From contig JAGMUV010000022.1 in NCBI GenBank assembly GCA_020744425.1, positions 186,001 through 250,000 of the forward strand: a DNA stretch of 64,000 nt, given 5' to 3'. Both the position numbers and the translations under genes were made by a program. Under the pieces are notes generated by a model that was not told the origin of the DNA, ran no database searches, and worked only from the letters and a program-made list of their open reading frames with translations. The stretch's first letter is position 1, and every line of letters starts with the position of its first letter. This stretch comes from Dactylonectria macrodidyma (lineage: Eukaryota > Ascomycota > Sordariomycetes > Hypocreales > Nectriaceae). Shown piece by piece: positions 21,164 to 32,045 of the stretch.

Positions 21164-22602
21164 CTAAAGCTTTAATATTGCATCGATTTCCTTCCGGCTG
21201 AGGAGGCCCGTACTTTGGAAAGGTGAATCTTGAATGTCTTGCAGCATCGTGTAGAATTGTCGGCCCCGCTGGGCGGCGGTGTTGTCGTCCTCTCCTATAT
21301 CGATTGCTCTCGCCTCTTCATGCAAGCATCTCAGCGCCGAACTCACAGGCATGTCCTTAATTTTGCTCCTCCGAACTGTGGATAGAACACCCAGAAAGGC
21401 GTTATAATACTCTTATGAGTCGATGTTCTCGTCATCCGCTCTGGCGCCGTCCTCCCCCATTTGATCGCCCATTTGATCGCTGAAGGCATACGTATTCACA
21501 ATCTCTTCAAAGTCCTGGTCTAGACCCTGAAGCTTACGGTCGGCCCGAGCGTCTTCTACAGAAACGCGTAATAAAGCGATATTACGGATATAAGAACGAA
21601 CTCTATTACTTAGCATTTCCTAGAACCTTCGCCAAAGTCTAGGTATATTATCCGCTGGCTCGCTCTGAAACCTTTCCTAAGGAACAAACAGGATAAGATA
21701 CAAGACTGCGTTCCTATTAATACTCTGTAAGCACTTCCCTTCATATTATAGAGCTTTAATACCTACTTCTTAACGAAGTTTTTATCTTCTTTATCGAACT
21801 CATCTGTAAGATGACTATTGAAGACAGGCACTGCTGTTTTACTAGGAGTTCGGAGGCATTGGACCCAGCCTTTACAGGCTGTTGCTGTTAGTAGAAAAGG
21901 AATCGGTGTCATGCCTCTCTAGTGGGAGCATTCCTTCTTTAAGACTACAAAGGATATATAGTTATAGAAGCAGAGGTCTTGGAGGATCGGGCTGCGGTGT
22001 TTATAAGCCTCTAAGTAGGACAACTTAAAGCTATCTACTTAGAAATAGATGTTATCTGGTTATGGCTCTTGACCAAGTGCTACTAACGCTTTCTGCAGAC
22101 CCAGCCACTGTTTGGCGCAGGCCTAGTATAAGGAATTAAGATGCACCCAGGTCCAAGTAGGAACATTTGTAAAGTCAGTCCTGAAACCGAGCAGATAGCC
22201 AAATACTTCGGGTTGTGAGAGCTCTCTGCTTGTGAAAATGCGGTTTGCGATACGTAGTAAGAACGATTTGGTCTCATCTCCTACTGTCGATGCTGACGTG
22301 GTACCTGGATTGCCCGGTTCCTCTTGCTGCTATTGGGCTAGATCTAATAGCTCTGTAATAAGGGCGAGCCGCTTTTATATAAGAGCGTTGAGCTTTATAG
22401 CATAGTTATAGATATAGTGTATAAGCGCTAGCCCTTTTTTATAAGTGAGAATCATTAATACATTATGGTTATGCCATAGCCCTATAGCCATACTCTGATT
22501 ATACTGATTAATTATATAATAATCTCTCTTTATTTTGAGTAGGCTGTTGTCTGTAAAGCCGGTCTTTAGCATAAGTCTCTAAAGAGCCTAGAAACAGTAT
22601 AG

Positions 22603-23790
22603 CTACGTTTTACACTTTTCTAAGCCTGCCTTTAAAACTTCCTTAATAGAGTACTTAACATATGTAGCAATATGGTAGTAGACCTGGTAGCAAGATGTAA
22701 TAAAGTTGGCCTCGCGCTTAAACCTCCCCCATAACCACTGCGCGTCGTGCATTAGCTTAGACTTGATTATAGTAGACTTCTTGCCGCACGCTACCGCCTC
22801 CTTCACCAGGGCCTCATTCAGCATTACAGTAAATATATTATCTACAAAGCTCTTTACCTTCGACCGGTATTCTCCCTCATCAGGGTTAGCCATATCGCAG
22901 ACGAGATCCGATAGGGCTAGGTTATTATCTAATCATAGTAGGCTATGTAGGTGGAGAGCCCTGCGATCATTAGTCTCGACGGTTGTATAATAATGGCTTA
23001 CATTCCTATAAACAGACGGTTGCCTGACGCGAACGTAATGCTCGAAAAAAAGAGAGATCTTGCGGAAGAAGAAGAGCGTTGAGCTGAGAGGGTCGTGGAC
23101 TGAGAGGGTTATTACCTGCAGCGATGTGCTCAGAGCACGAAGCAACGCTCTAGCGGCCTGGTCATCCCGTCCCCTATGCGCCGCGAGCTTCAGCTTCACC
23201 GGGTTGTTAATGTCATTAGGATTTAAGGTAAACCAGATAGCTATGAGGCCGAATGCCACTATCATCGACCAGATCTTCTTCTGCATAGATAGGCGGCTCT
23301 CGTTTAATAAAGGATGGCAGTTAACGTAAAGCGAGAGCTCCTTTATAAGTGCGATAACGTCCCCGTCTGTCGTCTTTCCCGTCTCGAACATCTCCTTTTG
23401 CGCTTCGCGCAAGCGCTCAGGGGTCAGCCTCTGGTGTATTCCCTCGACGCACCAGAAAGCCGACCGCTTCAGGCGGCCCTGGGCAATCCGCCGGTTCCGG
23501 GACCTTAGCATCATATTGAAGACAAGGAAGGAAAAGGCAGGGTGCTGGGCGCAATGCCCGCCGTGCCGCTGCAGAACGACTTTGGCCTAAGACTCTAGGG
23601 TCATATCTCGTAGTAGGGGATTCGCTGGGTCTTCCGCCTCGTTCCGGTCCGCCACTTGTAGTCCGCCGCAGCCATAAGGGAAGCAACTAGGGAAGGTCTT
23701 TGGGAAATAGTCTGGGGAAAAGCCGTTAGCAAACTCGCGACTATATGATACCCGGATAAATGGACGCTCTAAGGAGCCATGAACCTGCAT
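22603..23790 (-). pseudogene. Helitron Rep (HUH) domain remnant
   Basis: Pieces in one region read FPSCFPYGCGGLQ, HPAFSFLVFNMMLRSRNRR, IWFTLNPNDINNPVKLKLA, DRRALHLHSLL (the HxH pair of the HUH site) and YVKYSIKEVLKAGLEK (region of the catalytic tyrosines). All are landmarks of the Helitron_like_N/Rep domain (PF14214). Several TAG codons separate the pieces. The HxH histidines themselves are intact. Confidence 0.8.
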
Positions 23791-25035
23791 CGACGAGGCC
23801 TCGCCTGCAATACCTTCGTAGCTATCGTCGAACTGGCGCTCTGCCTGAAGCGCCAGACTGATAAACTCTAGCTTGTCTTTCTCTGCAAAGGTAGCCTGCT
23901 AGTCAATTGGGAACATCGCTGACGAGCGTAGCTCAAACACTCGCTCTGACGTTTCCTCGGCCGTCGCCTCCTCCAAGCTAAGGGGTTGTTATACGCTATG
24001 CAGCGTACGCTCAGATTGTCTAGGGTTACACTTTGACCGTTCTGCTAACTCTATCGCAATGTCCTTAACTGATGACGCTTGACTAGGAGGGTCCTGCCCT
24101 CAATCTATTAGAGGCATGATCTGTGCTGTCTGTATAAGCTCTTCTGTAGTCTCTTCTTCCCTTACTATACGTTAGTAGGCTTATGTTAGTACATCGCTGC
24201 TATCTTCAAAATCCCAACGTTCCATCTCCTCTTTATTAATCACAATATTGACATAAAGAGGGTTGTTTGCTTATAGTCACTATAACGCTGTGCGGAGGGC
24301 GCTGAGTCGAATGCTAAGCAGTTTGCTTACATCTTAAGGCGTTGGCCGCTCTAAGCCGGTCTAAATCACATGCACCTGCTCTAATGTCGATATAAGTGGG
24401 TGCGGTAGGATCGTAGTAAATAAAGACTCTACATCGTTGGGGAATACTATAATATAGCTAGAGACGTACTTTTGATATATAGGCCCGGTCACTTAGCTAC
24501 GTTGGATATTAAACTTAGTAATGAACCCATATGCTGAATTAATAGAGATTAGCTTCTCCTTAAGAGGGGTAAGGTCTTTCAGCTCTTATGAATACTAATG
24601 CTCGCAGCTGATGAGCATCGTGCTCCCTATATATGCATCCAGGACCCTGCCTTAGTTAAAAGCCGCTTAATAGGAAAAGCATATTAGTACTACAGTCTTG
24701 CTATCTCCCTCTGGGAAGCATTTCTTACATACTATAAATTGGTCATTACTAAATGAATCTCGTCAGGCAGCGCCCTTTTCTAGTTAGTATGGTCTAGGTC
24801 CTGTGGCTTCTTTTGTAGATAGCAAACTGAGCATACTACTATCTCTATACTACCTTCATTATAGAAAGCTTTTAAAAAGGACTGAACTATGTCAATCTTA
24901 CGCTATATAAGCATAGAGTTGCACTAATCATAGCGATTCAAGGCCGCTTACTTCTCTTAAAAGCACTGCTCTACTGCTTGCATTAGCCTGCCTAGCGCTT
25001 CCTTTTGCTATATAATTATCTCTATAGACATTAGG

Positions 25036-25640
25036 TCAGGAGGAGCTGCCTGTTAGGCCGGGATGGCGCCAGAAGCTCCATCTTGCCTTAGCTAATGACG
25101 TCTTCTGGTTATTGTCAGACTTCGCGCGCTTAAGGGACCTCGGGTGCCCTAAGAAGGATTCATACTCCGAGTTTGGTAAATCTAGCTCCTGTCTCGCCTC
25201 CCTACCTCGTTGACGGCGCTTTCTCGTGTGCGACGCCAGCTCCTCTCGACGTCGAGCCTCCTCCTCTTGACGCCGACGGTGTCTCTCCAGCCACTGTCTT
25301 TTCTCTTCAGCTTGTGGGTCGCATTCTCTTTCTAGTTTCTGCTGTCGCATCCTCTCCTCTTGTTGGCGGCGGCGTTCTTCGTCCCGCTTTCGAATCCTCT
25401 CCGCTCGCTCCTCTTCTCGCTGTCGAATTGTCTCAGCTCGTTCCTCCGCTCGTTGGCGGCGGCGCTCTTCTTCCTGCAGCCGTATTGTCCTCTGTTGCTA
25501 ATATCTTATCGCCTCCCGCTCGCGTCGCCTCTGCTCTTTCAACCGCTACCGCGCTGCTTCCCGTATAGCCCGACTCTCATCACTTTGCGGTCCTGTCCTC
25601 GTCTGCTGCTGCCGACTAGATAGTTGTGTCTGTGGTGGAG
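25036..25640 (-). pseudogene. Helitron N-terminal charged coiled-coil leader
   Basis: The minus strand reads long Arg/Glu/Gln-rich heptads (EERRRQRAEERAETIRQREE, ERMRQQKLERE) interrupted by two stops near 25.56 and 25.50 kb, ending at 25036. Leaders of this composition precede the Rep domain in fungal Helitrons. No separate function can be assigned. Confidence 0.6.
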
Positions 25641-25968
25641 TGGGTAGGAAAGAAGGATCATTATGTGGTTCAGCTATATTAAAGCACTTAGTGAAGATCC
25701 TCTTTAAATATATTGCTGTATAATAATAAGTCTGGGTCGTAGCGATAAAATTCTTGATATTCTAACGACTGAAAAAGAGGTTGAGGAAAAGGGGTGATTT
25801 TGGAAACGCCTGATACGAGCATGACTCGGGAAGGGGAAAATAAATTTCCGCAGGCGGTGAGATTGACCCAAAACCCCTCATCGGAATAGAGGGGCCGGGG
25901 CACTTGGATCATTACACATCAATATCATCATCTATTTGGCCCTTCATCGCGTTAACAGAAAGGAAAAG

Positions 25969-28518
25969 ATGGAGCGTCAAACAAATCATCACTTCGATCC
26001 CTTCGATCCAAAGTACGATGATTCCGATGGTGACGATGCCGATCTTGGTAATATTGATTGGGACGACCCAGCCAGCTTCATGGCAGCCATGGGCGGGCCT
26101 ATTCCAATCTCCCTCTCTCCCACTGCGGTCCGTCGAGAGGCAACACAAAGGTTAAGAAACATTTTTTCCAGTTACGAAATTTTGGTTAAGATACTCGCGC
26201 GTCACGAAGAGACCATTCAAAAGCGATGGACTAAGAAGACCCGACAACAGAGACTTCGGATTCTCCTCAAAGCCTGGCCAGATATGCCAACCTCGCACCG
26301 CCCTGATTTCGAGGCTTTCACCAAAGAGTCACCAGAGCAGCGAGAAAGAGGCACTCAGCATGCTGATAGTTTTATGTGGCCCTACATCAATCTGGAAGAT
26401 CTTTCACAGACAAGACTACTACTATTGTTACTCAACGCTAGAGGTCATAACCCTCCCTCCGCTTTCGCCGGCGCCGACAACGACGCAATGCACCTAGGCA
26501 AGGTGTCCAGAGCCATAGTTCCGATATTTCTCAATGAACACATCATGGTCCTCAACGGTGCGGACTCCGCGGAAGAATACGGCAAGCTATTGGCATGGGA
26601 GGATCATGAGGATGCCTTCGAGTGGATGCATACCCGAAAGCAATATATTCCGGGTGAGGGTCTCGTTATTTTACAGGCCCAAGAACGACTCTTGGGGTTT
26701 CTTGTCGAGTGCTGCCAGGAGCTGCTCCACGATATCCCGGCTGATATCATGACGAGCGACTCATTTCCCATTCAACCAGCGCCGCCAATGAAGTCAGAAA
26801 GCGAGTCGCTTGGGTTTGAGTCCCTAGCAGTAATGGCGGCAGAAGCACCATACCGGCTTCCGGCACAGCTCGACCTTGGCCGAATTGAATCGCTTCTTGG
26901 GGCCAGAGCGTCGGCTGCAGAGGATCATCTGTGGACTCTCCGGGAAGATCCGTCATACTTCGCTCAGCAGCTTCTGGAGACGAGGGACCATCGACAAGAG
27001 ATGATGAAGGATACCTTGGGCCACCCCCACCCTACTACCAGAAGAAATTGTGACACCATCCTTTGGGCACGCGTCATCGGAAATGTCCTCACAGATGCTT
27101 ATCTGGCACTTGAACTCTTCTCTGAACTGCATCGACAGACACGAGAACTACAATTGCTTCAGCAAAAGTATGCGACGACAATATCTCCCTCAAAAGACTT
27201 GCCAAAGGATTATCTACTTGCCCTGCTCAAGTTCCGCTACTACCTCAACCAGGGTGCAAAGGGGCCTCTCAATCTCCTGAAAGTCGTCGTCGTAGCCTCG
27301 CCGCCGATGCGCAAGTTCTACGTGCGCGAACCTAGCAATGACATCAATTCGACAAAAATTGCAATCAAATCCAAGCCCGGGCAAAAGATGACTAAAGTCG
27401 AGGGTCGCCTTATCTGGCTCCTTCGTACATTGTGGGAAGATGATAAAGACCTCTTCTTCGCCGGCCTGTCGTTGGTAGTAGACGAGCTGGAGCGACTGCT
27501 TCGAGCAGAGCAACCAGCGCAAGAGCTTGTGTCTGGCTACGTCATGCGAGTGATTGGTGACATTTCCATCATTGCTCAATGCTTGAGGCAACTGAACCTC
27601 TATCAGCCATGGGCTCAAAATTTTGAAAACGCCGCTGTAGACTGGGAGGATGATATTGAGAACAACTTTACCCAGGCAACCAAGCCCTGGGGACAGATTC
27701 TTGCCGCGCTAAGGGAACAAAATCTGATCCTCGTCGCGAAATTGGGTGAGCCATCTCCAGGGAAGTTCACTTATCCCATTAGCAAGCGCCGAACGAGGGA
27801 AAATGTGGACGCCCTGCGACTAGCTGAGCTCAATCTAGACAAGGTCTGGATCCAAGCTGATCGAGTCATGTATGCTGCTGAAATCAACTTGGATGGCACA
27901 TCCATCCAACGCCTCCTTTCACAGCCCCGCATGTTGCGGAGAACCCCAGAGTGGATTGAACCGACAGTGAAGGTCAAAGAGGAACAAGTCTCAGACCCCG
28001 ATTCAGATGCGCTGATTGAGCCATTCTCTACTCTGTTTTCTGGTCTTTCACAGGTCAGTGCTGGAAAAATCACGAGGAGTCACCTCTCTCCTCCAATTGA
28101 GCCTAAAGTGAAAGTAAAGACAAGAGGAACGACATCCAAACCACAGATCGATTCCACTGAAGCTTCGGAAACGACTGGACATAGCCCTGGCGACACCCAA
28201 AGCAGCTTCCCGGTTGACTCCCGTGCACTAAAGGTTTTTCGTACCCTCTTTTTCAACCCGACGATGACATCAACACCAGCTGAAGTCCCATGGAAAGATT
28301 TTCTTCACGCGATGATCTCGGCCGGTTTCAAGGTTGAGAAGTTATATGGGTCTGTCTGGCAGTTCTCCCCGACGAATTTAGATGTTGAGCGAAGTATTCA
28401 CTTCCATGAACCCCATCCTAAGGGAAAGTTGGCCTTTGAGGTTGCAAGACGGTATGGACGGAGGCTTAACCGGGCGTATGGATGGTTTGGGGGCATGTTC
28501 GTCTTGAAAGAAAAATAG
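25969..28518 (+). CDS. conserved ascomycete protein of unknown function, 849 aa
   Basis: A single exon. I chose ATG 25969 (MERQTNHHFDPFDP), because the longer frame starts with a non-ATG codon. The N-terminus is Asp-rich (residues about 8-30). The body contains strongly patterned stretches such as SYEILVKILARHEETIQKRW, WPYINLEDLSQTRLLLLLLN and FEWMHTRKQYIPGEGL, which I recognise as a widespread Pezizomycotina family without known function. Residues about 670-760 are low complexity. The last 90 residues form a compact unit (WKDFLHAMISAGFKVEKLYG, IHFHEPHPKGKL, YGRRLNRAYGW) that recalls small HicA-like/dsRBD-fold domains; that comparison is my inference. The ORF is free of RIP damage and ends 50 bp from the 3' end of the convergent C2H2 gene. 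Confidence 0.85.
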   Translation: MERQTNHHFDPFDPKYDDSDGDDADLGNIDWDDPASFMAAMGGPIPISLSPTAVRREATQRLRNIFSSYEILVKILARHEETIQKRWTKKTRQQRLRILLKAWPDMPTSHRPDFEAFTKESPEQRERGTQHADSFMWPYINLEDLSQTRLLLLLLNARGHNPPSAFAGADNDAMHLGKVSRAIVPIFLNEHIMVLNGADSAEEYGKLLAWEDHEDAFEWMHTRKQYIPGEGLVILQAQERLLGFLVECCQELLHDIPADIMTSDSFPIQPAPPMKSESESLGFESLAVMAAEAPYRLPAQLDLGRIESLLGARASAAEDHLWTLREDPSYFAQQLLETRDHRQEMMKDTLGHPHPTTRRNCDTILWARVIGNVLTDAYLALELFSELHRQTRELQLLQQKYATTISPSKDLPKDYLLALLKFRYYLNQGAKGPLNLLKVVVVASPPMRKFYVREPSNDINSTKIAIKSKPGQKMTKVEGRLIWLLRTLWEDDKDLFFAGLSLVVDELERLLRAEQPAQELVSGYVMRVIGDISIIAQCLRQLNLYQPWAQNFENAAVDWEDDIENNFTQATKPWGQILAALREQNLILVAKLGEPSPGKFTYPISKRRTRENVDALRLAELNLDKVWIQADRVMYAAEINLDGTSIQRLLSQPRMLRRTPEWIEPTVKVKEEQVSDPDSDALIEPFSTLFSGLSQVSAGKITRSHLSPPIEPKVKVKTRGTTSKPQIDSTEASETTGHSPGDTQSSFPVDSRALKVFRTLFFNPTMTSTPAEVPWKDFLHAMISAGFKVEKLYGSVWQFSPTNLDVERSIHFHEPHPKGKLAFEVARRYGRRLNRAYGWFGGMFVLKEK

Positions 28519-28568
28519 CCAAAAATAGACAAGGGATGTTCTGGCGGCACCTCACCCCCATACGCAAT

Positions 28569-30154
28569 TTATACGGCTGCTATGAGTAGAGGATGCATCC
28601 GCCAGAAGGGAATCTGGAACTCTCGAGTCTTCGAAGCCTTCACCCTGATCAATCTCGTCTTCGTCGTCCTCATCCTCATCCTCGCCCTCACAATATCATC
28701 ATCGGAATCGTATCCAGTAGGAAGAGCAGCAAGTGAGATTTCTTCCATATGACTAGCCAAATGACGGGTTATGGCAGCCTCCCCCTCGCCGGTCTCTTCA
28801 TGGCAGAGGGGGCACTCGAAAGAATTCCACGCGTCCTGAAAGTCGTGACCAAGCGCAAGGTGCTGAATCCAGTCTTCACGAGAATCGAAAGGCTCATTGC
28901 CGAACTCACACGTAGTATCGTGACAAACCCAAGGCCGGAGGTCTAGCCAAAGATGTTTCCTAAACGTAATGCGTTAGAAGTTGATCTCTCTAGGTCATTG
29001 CTTATACAAGGGTCGGGAAGACCTACTTCCACACAGAATTGTTCTTAATAGGGGCATTGCCACCGCAGGCCAGGCAGTCAAATCGCACACCAGCTTTAGC
29101 TCTCTCAGGAAGTGGCGGCACCCGGACGGCGGGGCCTTGACTCTGACCGTATGCCATAACCGTCTCCGCGTAGATGCTACCAGTGGCCAGTGAAGTCCCA
29201 AGGGCCGAATCGCGATATCTCGCGCTGCCGGAAATGCGACTGCCCGTGTCGTTCAAGGAACCCTGTTGCTGCTGCTTGCTGAGGTTTTCCCTCTTCTCCT
29301 CTTGAACTCTCTGGAAACGGTCAAGGTTTGCCTTAGCCAATCTCTCAACCAGGCCGTCTTGCGCCTGAGGGAAGCGTTGTGAGATACGGTCCCTGTAGGT
29401 TTGGTGTGCCTCCCGTGTTATCTGGAGAGACACCGGGGCGGCATTTTCGGGCTGTTTTGGTCGCTCCACGAACGGTGACTCGATAAGGGGACCCATATCA
29501 TGGAGACACCTGACATCAGCCTTCAGGTCCGCTATAAGCTCATCGAAATCCCTAGAGGCCAATATCAAGGATCCTTGGCCCGAATCGTCGCTTCTGTCGG
29601 ACTCGGCATCAGAAGTTGAGTCTAGGTCAGTTTCTGTTTCCCAGTCTTGGCTGGTATGGTAGCCTTCTTGCAGCATGGCCTTTGCCTCGTAAGATGCGGT
29701 TCTGAGACTCGATACCTGAGCGCTATATTCGTCTCTAATGCCTAAGGTTGGGATGAGCCCTATTGTAAAGAGTTCAGTCATAATGTTGCTATCGTAGCTT
29801 AGCCAAGTTATACACACCCTCTGCTAGGTTATTGCTGATATTGCTTAAGAATCCTAGGACCAATCGTCGCAGAGTCCAAGAGTCTGCCACTGCCTGGTTG
29901 AGGCCGCCCTTACATCGTATCCGTCTGTCCATAGGATGAAAGCGCTGAGCGTCCTGTCGTAAGAACGGATCGCCGACTTTGTATAGGTATTCCATTCTTG
30001 AGGAAAGGTGTCTGTGCACTAATTTGAGCGCTGTCAAGCATTCCTCGCACACCTGGCCCGTCACACTTGTGGAAATCACAGCCGATTGCGAGATATTCCA
30101 CTCGCTGAGCCATGTAGGTTCAGTGCCGTCATGATGTGTGGACTTGGCGAACAA
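28569..30154 (-). CDS. C2H2 zinc-finger domain protein
   Basis: Three exons, 30154-29818, 29759-29027 and 28959-28569, join in phase to 486 codons. The introns are 29817-29760 (GTGTGT..ACTGAAC..ATAG, 58 nt) and 29026-28960 (GTAGGT..TCTAACG..TTAG, 67 nt). The zinc-finger part is C-terminal: FDCLACGGNAPIKNNSVWKK then HLWLDLRPWVCHDTTCEFG, WIQHLALGHDF, FECPLCHEETGEGEAAITRH and LASHMEEISLAALP. The last element is a hallmark of a large fungal C2H2 family often found with NLR-type genes. The middle is acidic with a coiled coil (VERLAKANLDRFQRVQEEKR). The 5' end is uncertain: the open frame starts at a TTG just after a stop, and the first in-frame ATG is at 29995, so a small upstream exon is likely. 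It probably binds nucleic acid, but its target is unknown. Confidence 0.8.
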
Positions 30155-30720
30155 TCATTATTTGTCTTAGTTCTGCTCTCCACTCTCAGATCAGTTGCAA
30201 TTTTGATGCTTTACAATGTCGCGACTCCGTGAGCAGTAGCCGCGTCGAATCTGAGCCACGCGGTCTTTGGAGGGCTTCGATGGAAAAGTACAAGGTTTTG
30301 TGATCAGATAAGCCATGCGTTAAGAGGGCGTTAAATGTTGGCTGCGTCTGACGAGGCATTTATCCTGTCAACGAGGCGGTGCTTATGAGTTGGAGGTAGA
30401 GGAAGTGGGACACTCTACCGTATGGGTGCTCTTAAGGCGGGGGACTCATTACCCGCTCAGTTGCATGGTCATGGTAAGATGTAATTTTGTCACCTCCTTC
30501 ACTGGCCAGGTTTTGTGGAAGAAGCAGTCCAGCTAGGCTGCGTACGTGGCAGTGCATCAAGCCTATGCTGTGTAACCCACCCTCACGCTTAAAGGGGGAC
30601 AGTACCTACTCTAGGCTTTCCGAATATTTTGTCCTTACGAGGACGTTTCTTACTTGTCGTGGCAGCTTTTACTTTTCAACCGCCCTGCGTCCGTTGATAA
30701 TCGACGGTCATCGCTCTATA
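30155..30720. promoter_or_regulatory. intergenic, divergent upstream region
   Basis: It separates the C2H2 gene (minus) and the DUF7580-type gene (plus), so it should hold both promoters and perhaps their first short exons. I see no other gene. Confidence 0.35.
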
Positions 30721-30721
30721 C

Positions 30722-31500
30722 ATAGCCAAAATCGTTCTCGACGCCGTTAGCGTCGTCCCTGTGGTAGAATTTGTTTTCAAGTCAGTAAAGGGCTTATACA
30801 ACAACTTGGAAACATTCAAGCGGTACATCGGGGAAGCGAAGCGGGTTCAACGAGAGTTGGAAGTGCAGGAAGCCATCTTCAAGAACGAATGGCGGATCCT
30901 GAAGACCTTCTTCTCACCCAACGACGATAACAATGTTCTTAATACCACAAACGATGCGAGTCGCAGAAAGTTACACAAGTTCCAACTTGATCAAAGATTG
31001 CGTGAGGCGCTTGGTGAGAACTACAATGCCTGCGAGAAGGCCATAGGAGTGATCGGTGAGGATCTTCACGAGCTTGGAGCAGAGCTCCAGGAAATTCATC
31101 TTCTCACAGCTCACCAAGAGGTATCGAGTGGCCTGCTCGGGACAAAATTAAGCTGAAATCATCGCGCTAACCCTCTATCTAGAATGAGCGGCCAAGCGAC
31201 ACCGTCCGAAGGCTGCGTGAGGTCCAAGGCCGCCTTAAGATCACATTCGGCGGCAAAAAGTGGTCCAAGAGTATCGAGAAGCTTAGGCGCTCCATAGCTA
31301 ACCTGAGCACGCTGAGGGCGCAGCTAGAAAGGCTTGGAGAGCCGGCGAGGCCTAAGGTTCCCGTGGAAGGGAAGGCTTCCAGACGATATCTTATGGAGCG
31401 GCGGGGCTCAGTGACTGTTCAAAGAGCTTCAAGAGCTTAGCATGAAGCCCTAGTCGATGCTTGGAAGTGCGGTCAAGCGGATCACACGAGGGACTTGTCC
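30722..31500 (+). pseudogene. DUF7580 / HeLo-like (prion-inhibition type) protein, 3' end lost
   Basis: The open frame reads IAKIVLDAVSVVPVVEFVFK, then LETFKRYIGEAKRVQRELEV, QEAIFKNEWRILKTFF, LDQRLREALGENYNACEKAI and VIGEDLHELGAELQE. This matches the helical N-terminal region of fungal DUF7580 / prion-inhibition-type proteins. An intron at 31121-31182 (GTATCG..GCTAACCC..TAG, 62 nt) joins in phase to NERPSDTVRRLREVQGRLKI. A TAG near 31440 interrupts RASRA*HEALVDAWKCGQ. Similarity ends at about 31500, exactly where Helitron helicase sequence begins on the other strand. The C-terminal kinase-like half is gone. Such proteins act in programmed cell death or non-self recognition. The first exon with ATG was not found. 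Confidence 0.6.
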
Positions 31501-32045
31501 ACGTAGGTTACCGTGCTGCCATCGTCGGCATTACTGCCTGATGCGTTAGGTTGCATCCCACAGGCGGTGTGAATAGTCACGCCGTTGATCCGCGCTGCTG
31601 CGGCCCCTGTTGAGATCCTTTGTTTAACGGATCAATGGCTATTCCGATCCATTGGTGGCTGGGACGTGGGATGTCTTTTTGCCAATAGCTTCCGCTAGTT
31701 AGCGCTAGTTTTCTTCTTCTTCAATAAACATAACATGCTCATTTCAACAGCCCCCGATGTCGCTGTTATGAGCAGCCTGTGCGATATGTCTTTACTAGCG
31801 AACAATTCCGCCAACGCCTCGATGACCCTGGACTTCCCAGTGCCGCCCTCCCCACCCAGGAACTCGCATAGTTGTGCGTTATCATTGTTCTCGACATTAC
31901 TGCTATCGAAATCATCGCTATCACCTTCGTCCGGGGTGGTGTCGAGATGGCGACATACTAAAAGGAAGGCAATTTCCTGCCGCTCGTTCAGGGTGAACCT
32001 GCTTGCGATCTGCCGACCGGCATAGAGGAATGTGGTTGACGGTCT
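31499..32045 (-). pseudogene. internal fragment of a Helitron helicase
   Basis: This is an inverted copy of about 410 bp of the helicase at about 36028-36437 (plus strand), once the 142-bp LTR and its duplicated target are removed. It covers the segment FTLNERQEIAFLLVCRH, the Walker A region and VTIHSACGMQPNAS. Both edges cut inside the helicase coding region, so it is a fragment without Helitron ends, joined directly to the DUF7580-type gene. Confidence 0.8.
31608..31749. mobile_element. solo LTR (copia-like), 142 bp
   Basis: The insert begins TGTTGAGATC and ends ATTTCAACA, i.e. TG..CA with short inverted ends, and is flanked by the 5-bp duplication GCCCC (31603-31607 and 31750-31754). Removing it with one GCCCC restores the helicase homology (GCGGCCCCGATGTCG against GCGGCCCCCGACGTCG in the other copy). 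The size, ends and duplication fit a Ty1/copia solo LTR left after LTR-LTR recombination. Confidence 0.8.

Larger units (their letters stand above)
19265..25640 (-). mobile_element. long RIP-damaged Helitron (Rep plus Pif1 helicase)
   Basis: About 6.4 kb of the minus strand carries in order a charged coiled-coil leader (25.6-25.04 kb), a Helitron Rep (HUH) domain (about 23.8-22.6 kb), a linker rich in in-frame TAG codons, and a Pif1-type helicase (21.16-19.27 kb). This is the domain order of Helitron RepHel proteins, which move by rolling-circle replication. The Rep half and linker are riddled with stops, whereas the helicase half is nearly open. Terminal sequences (5' TC, 3' hairpin and CTRR) were not identified, so the boundaries are those of coding similarity only. 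Confidence 0.82.
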
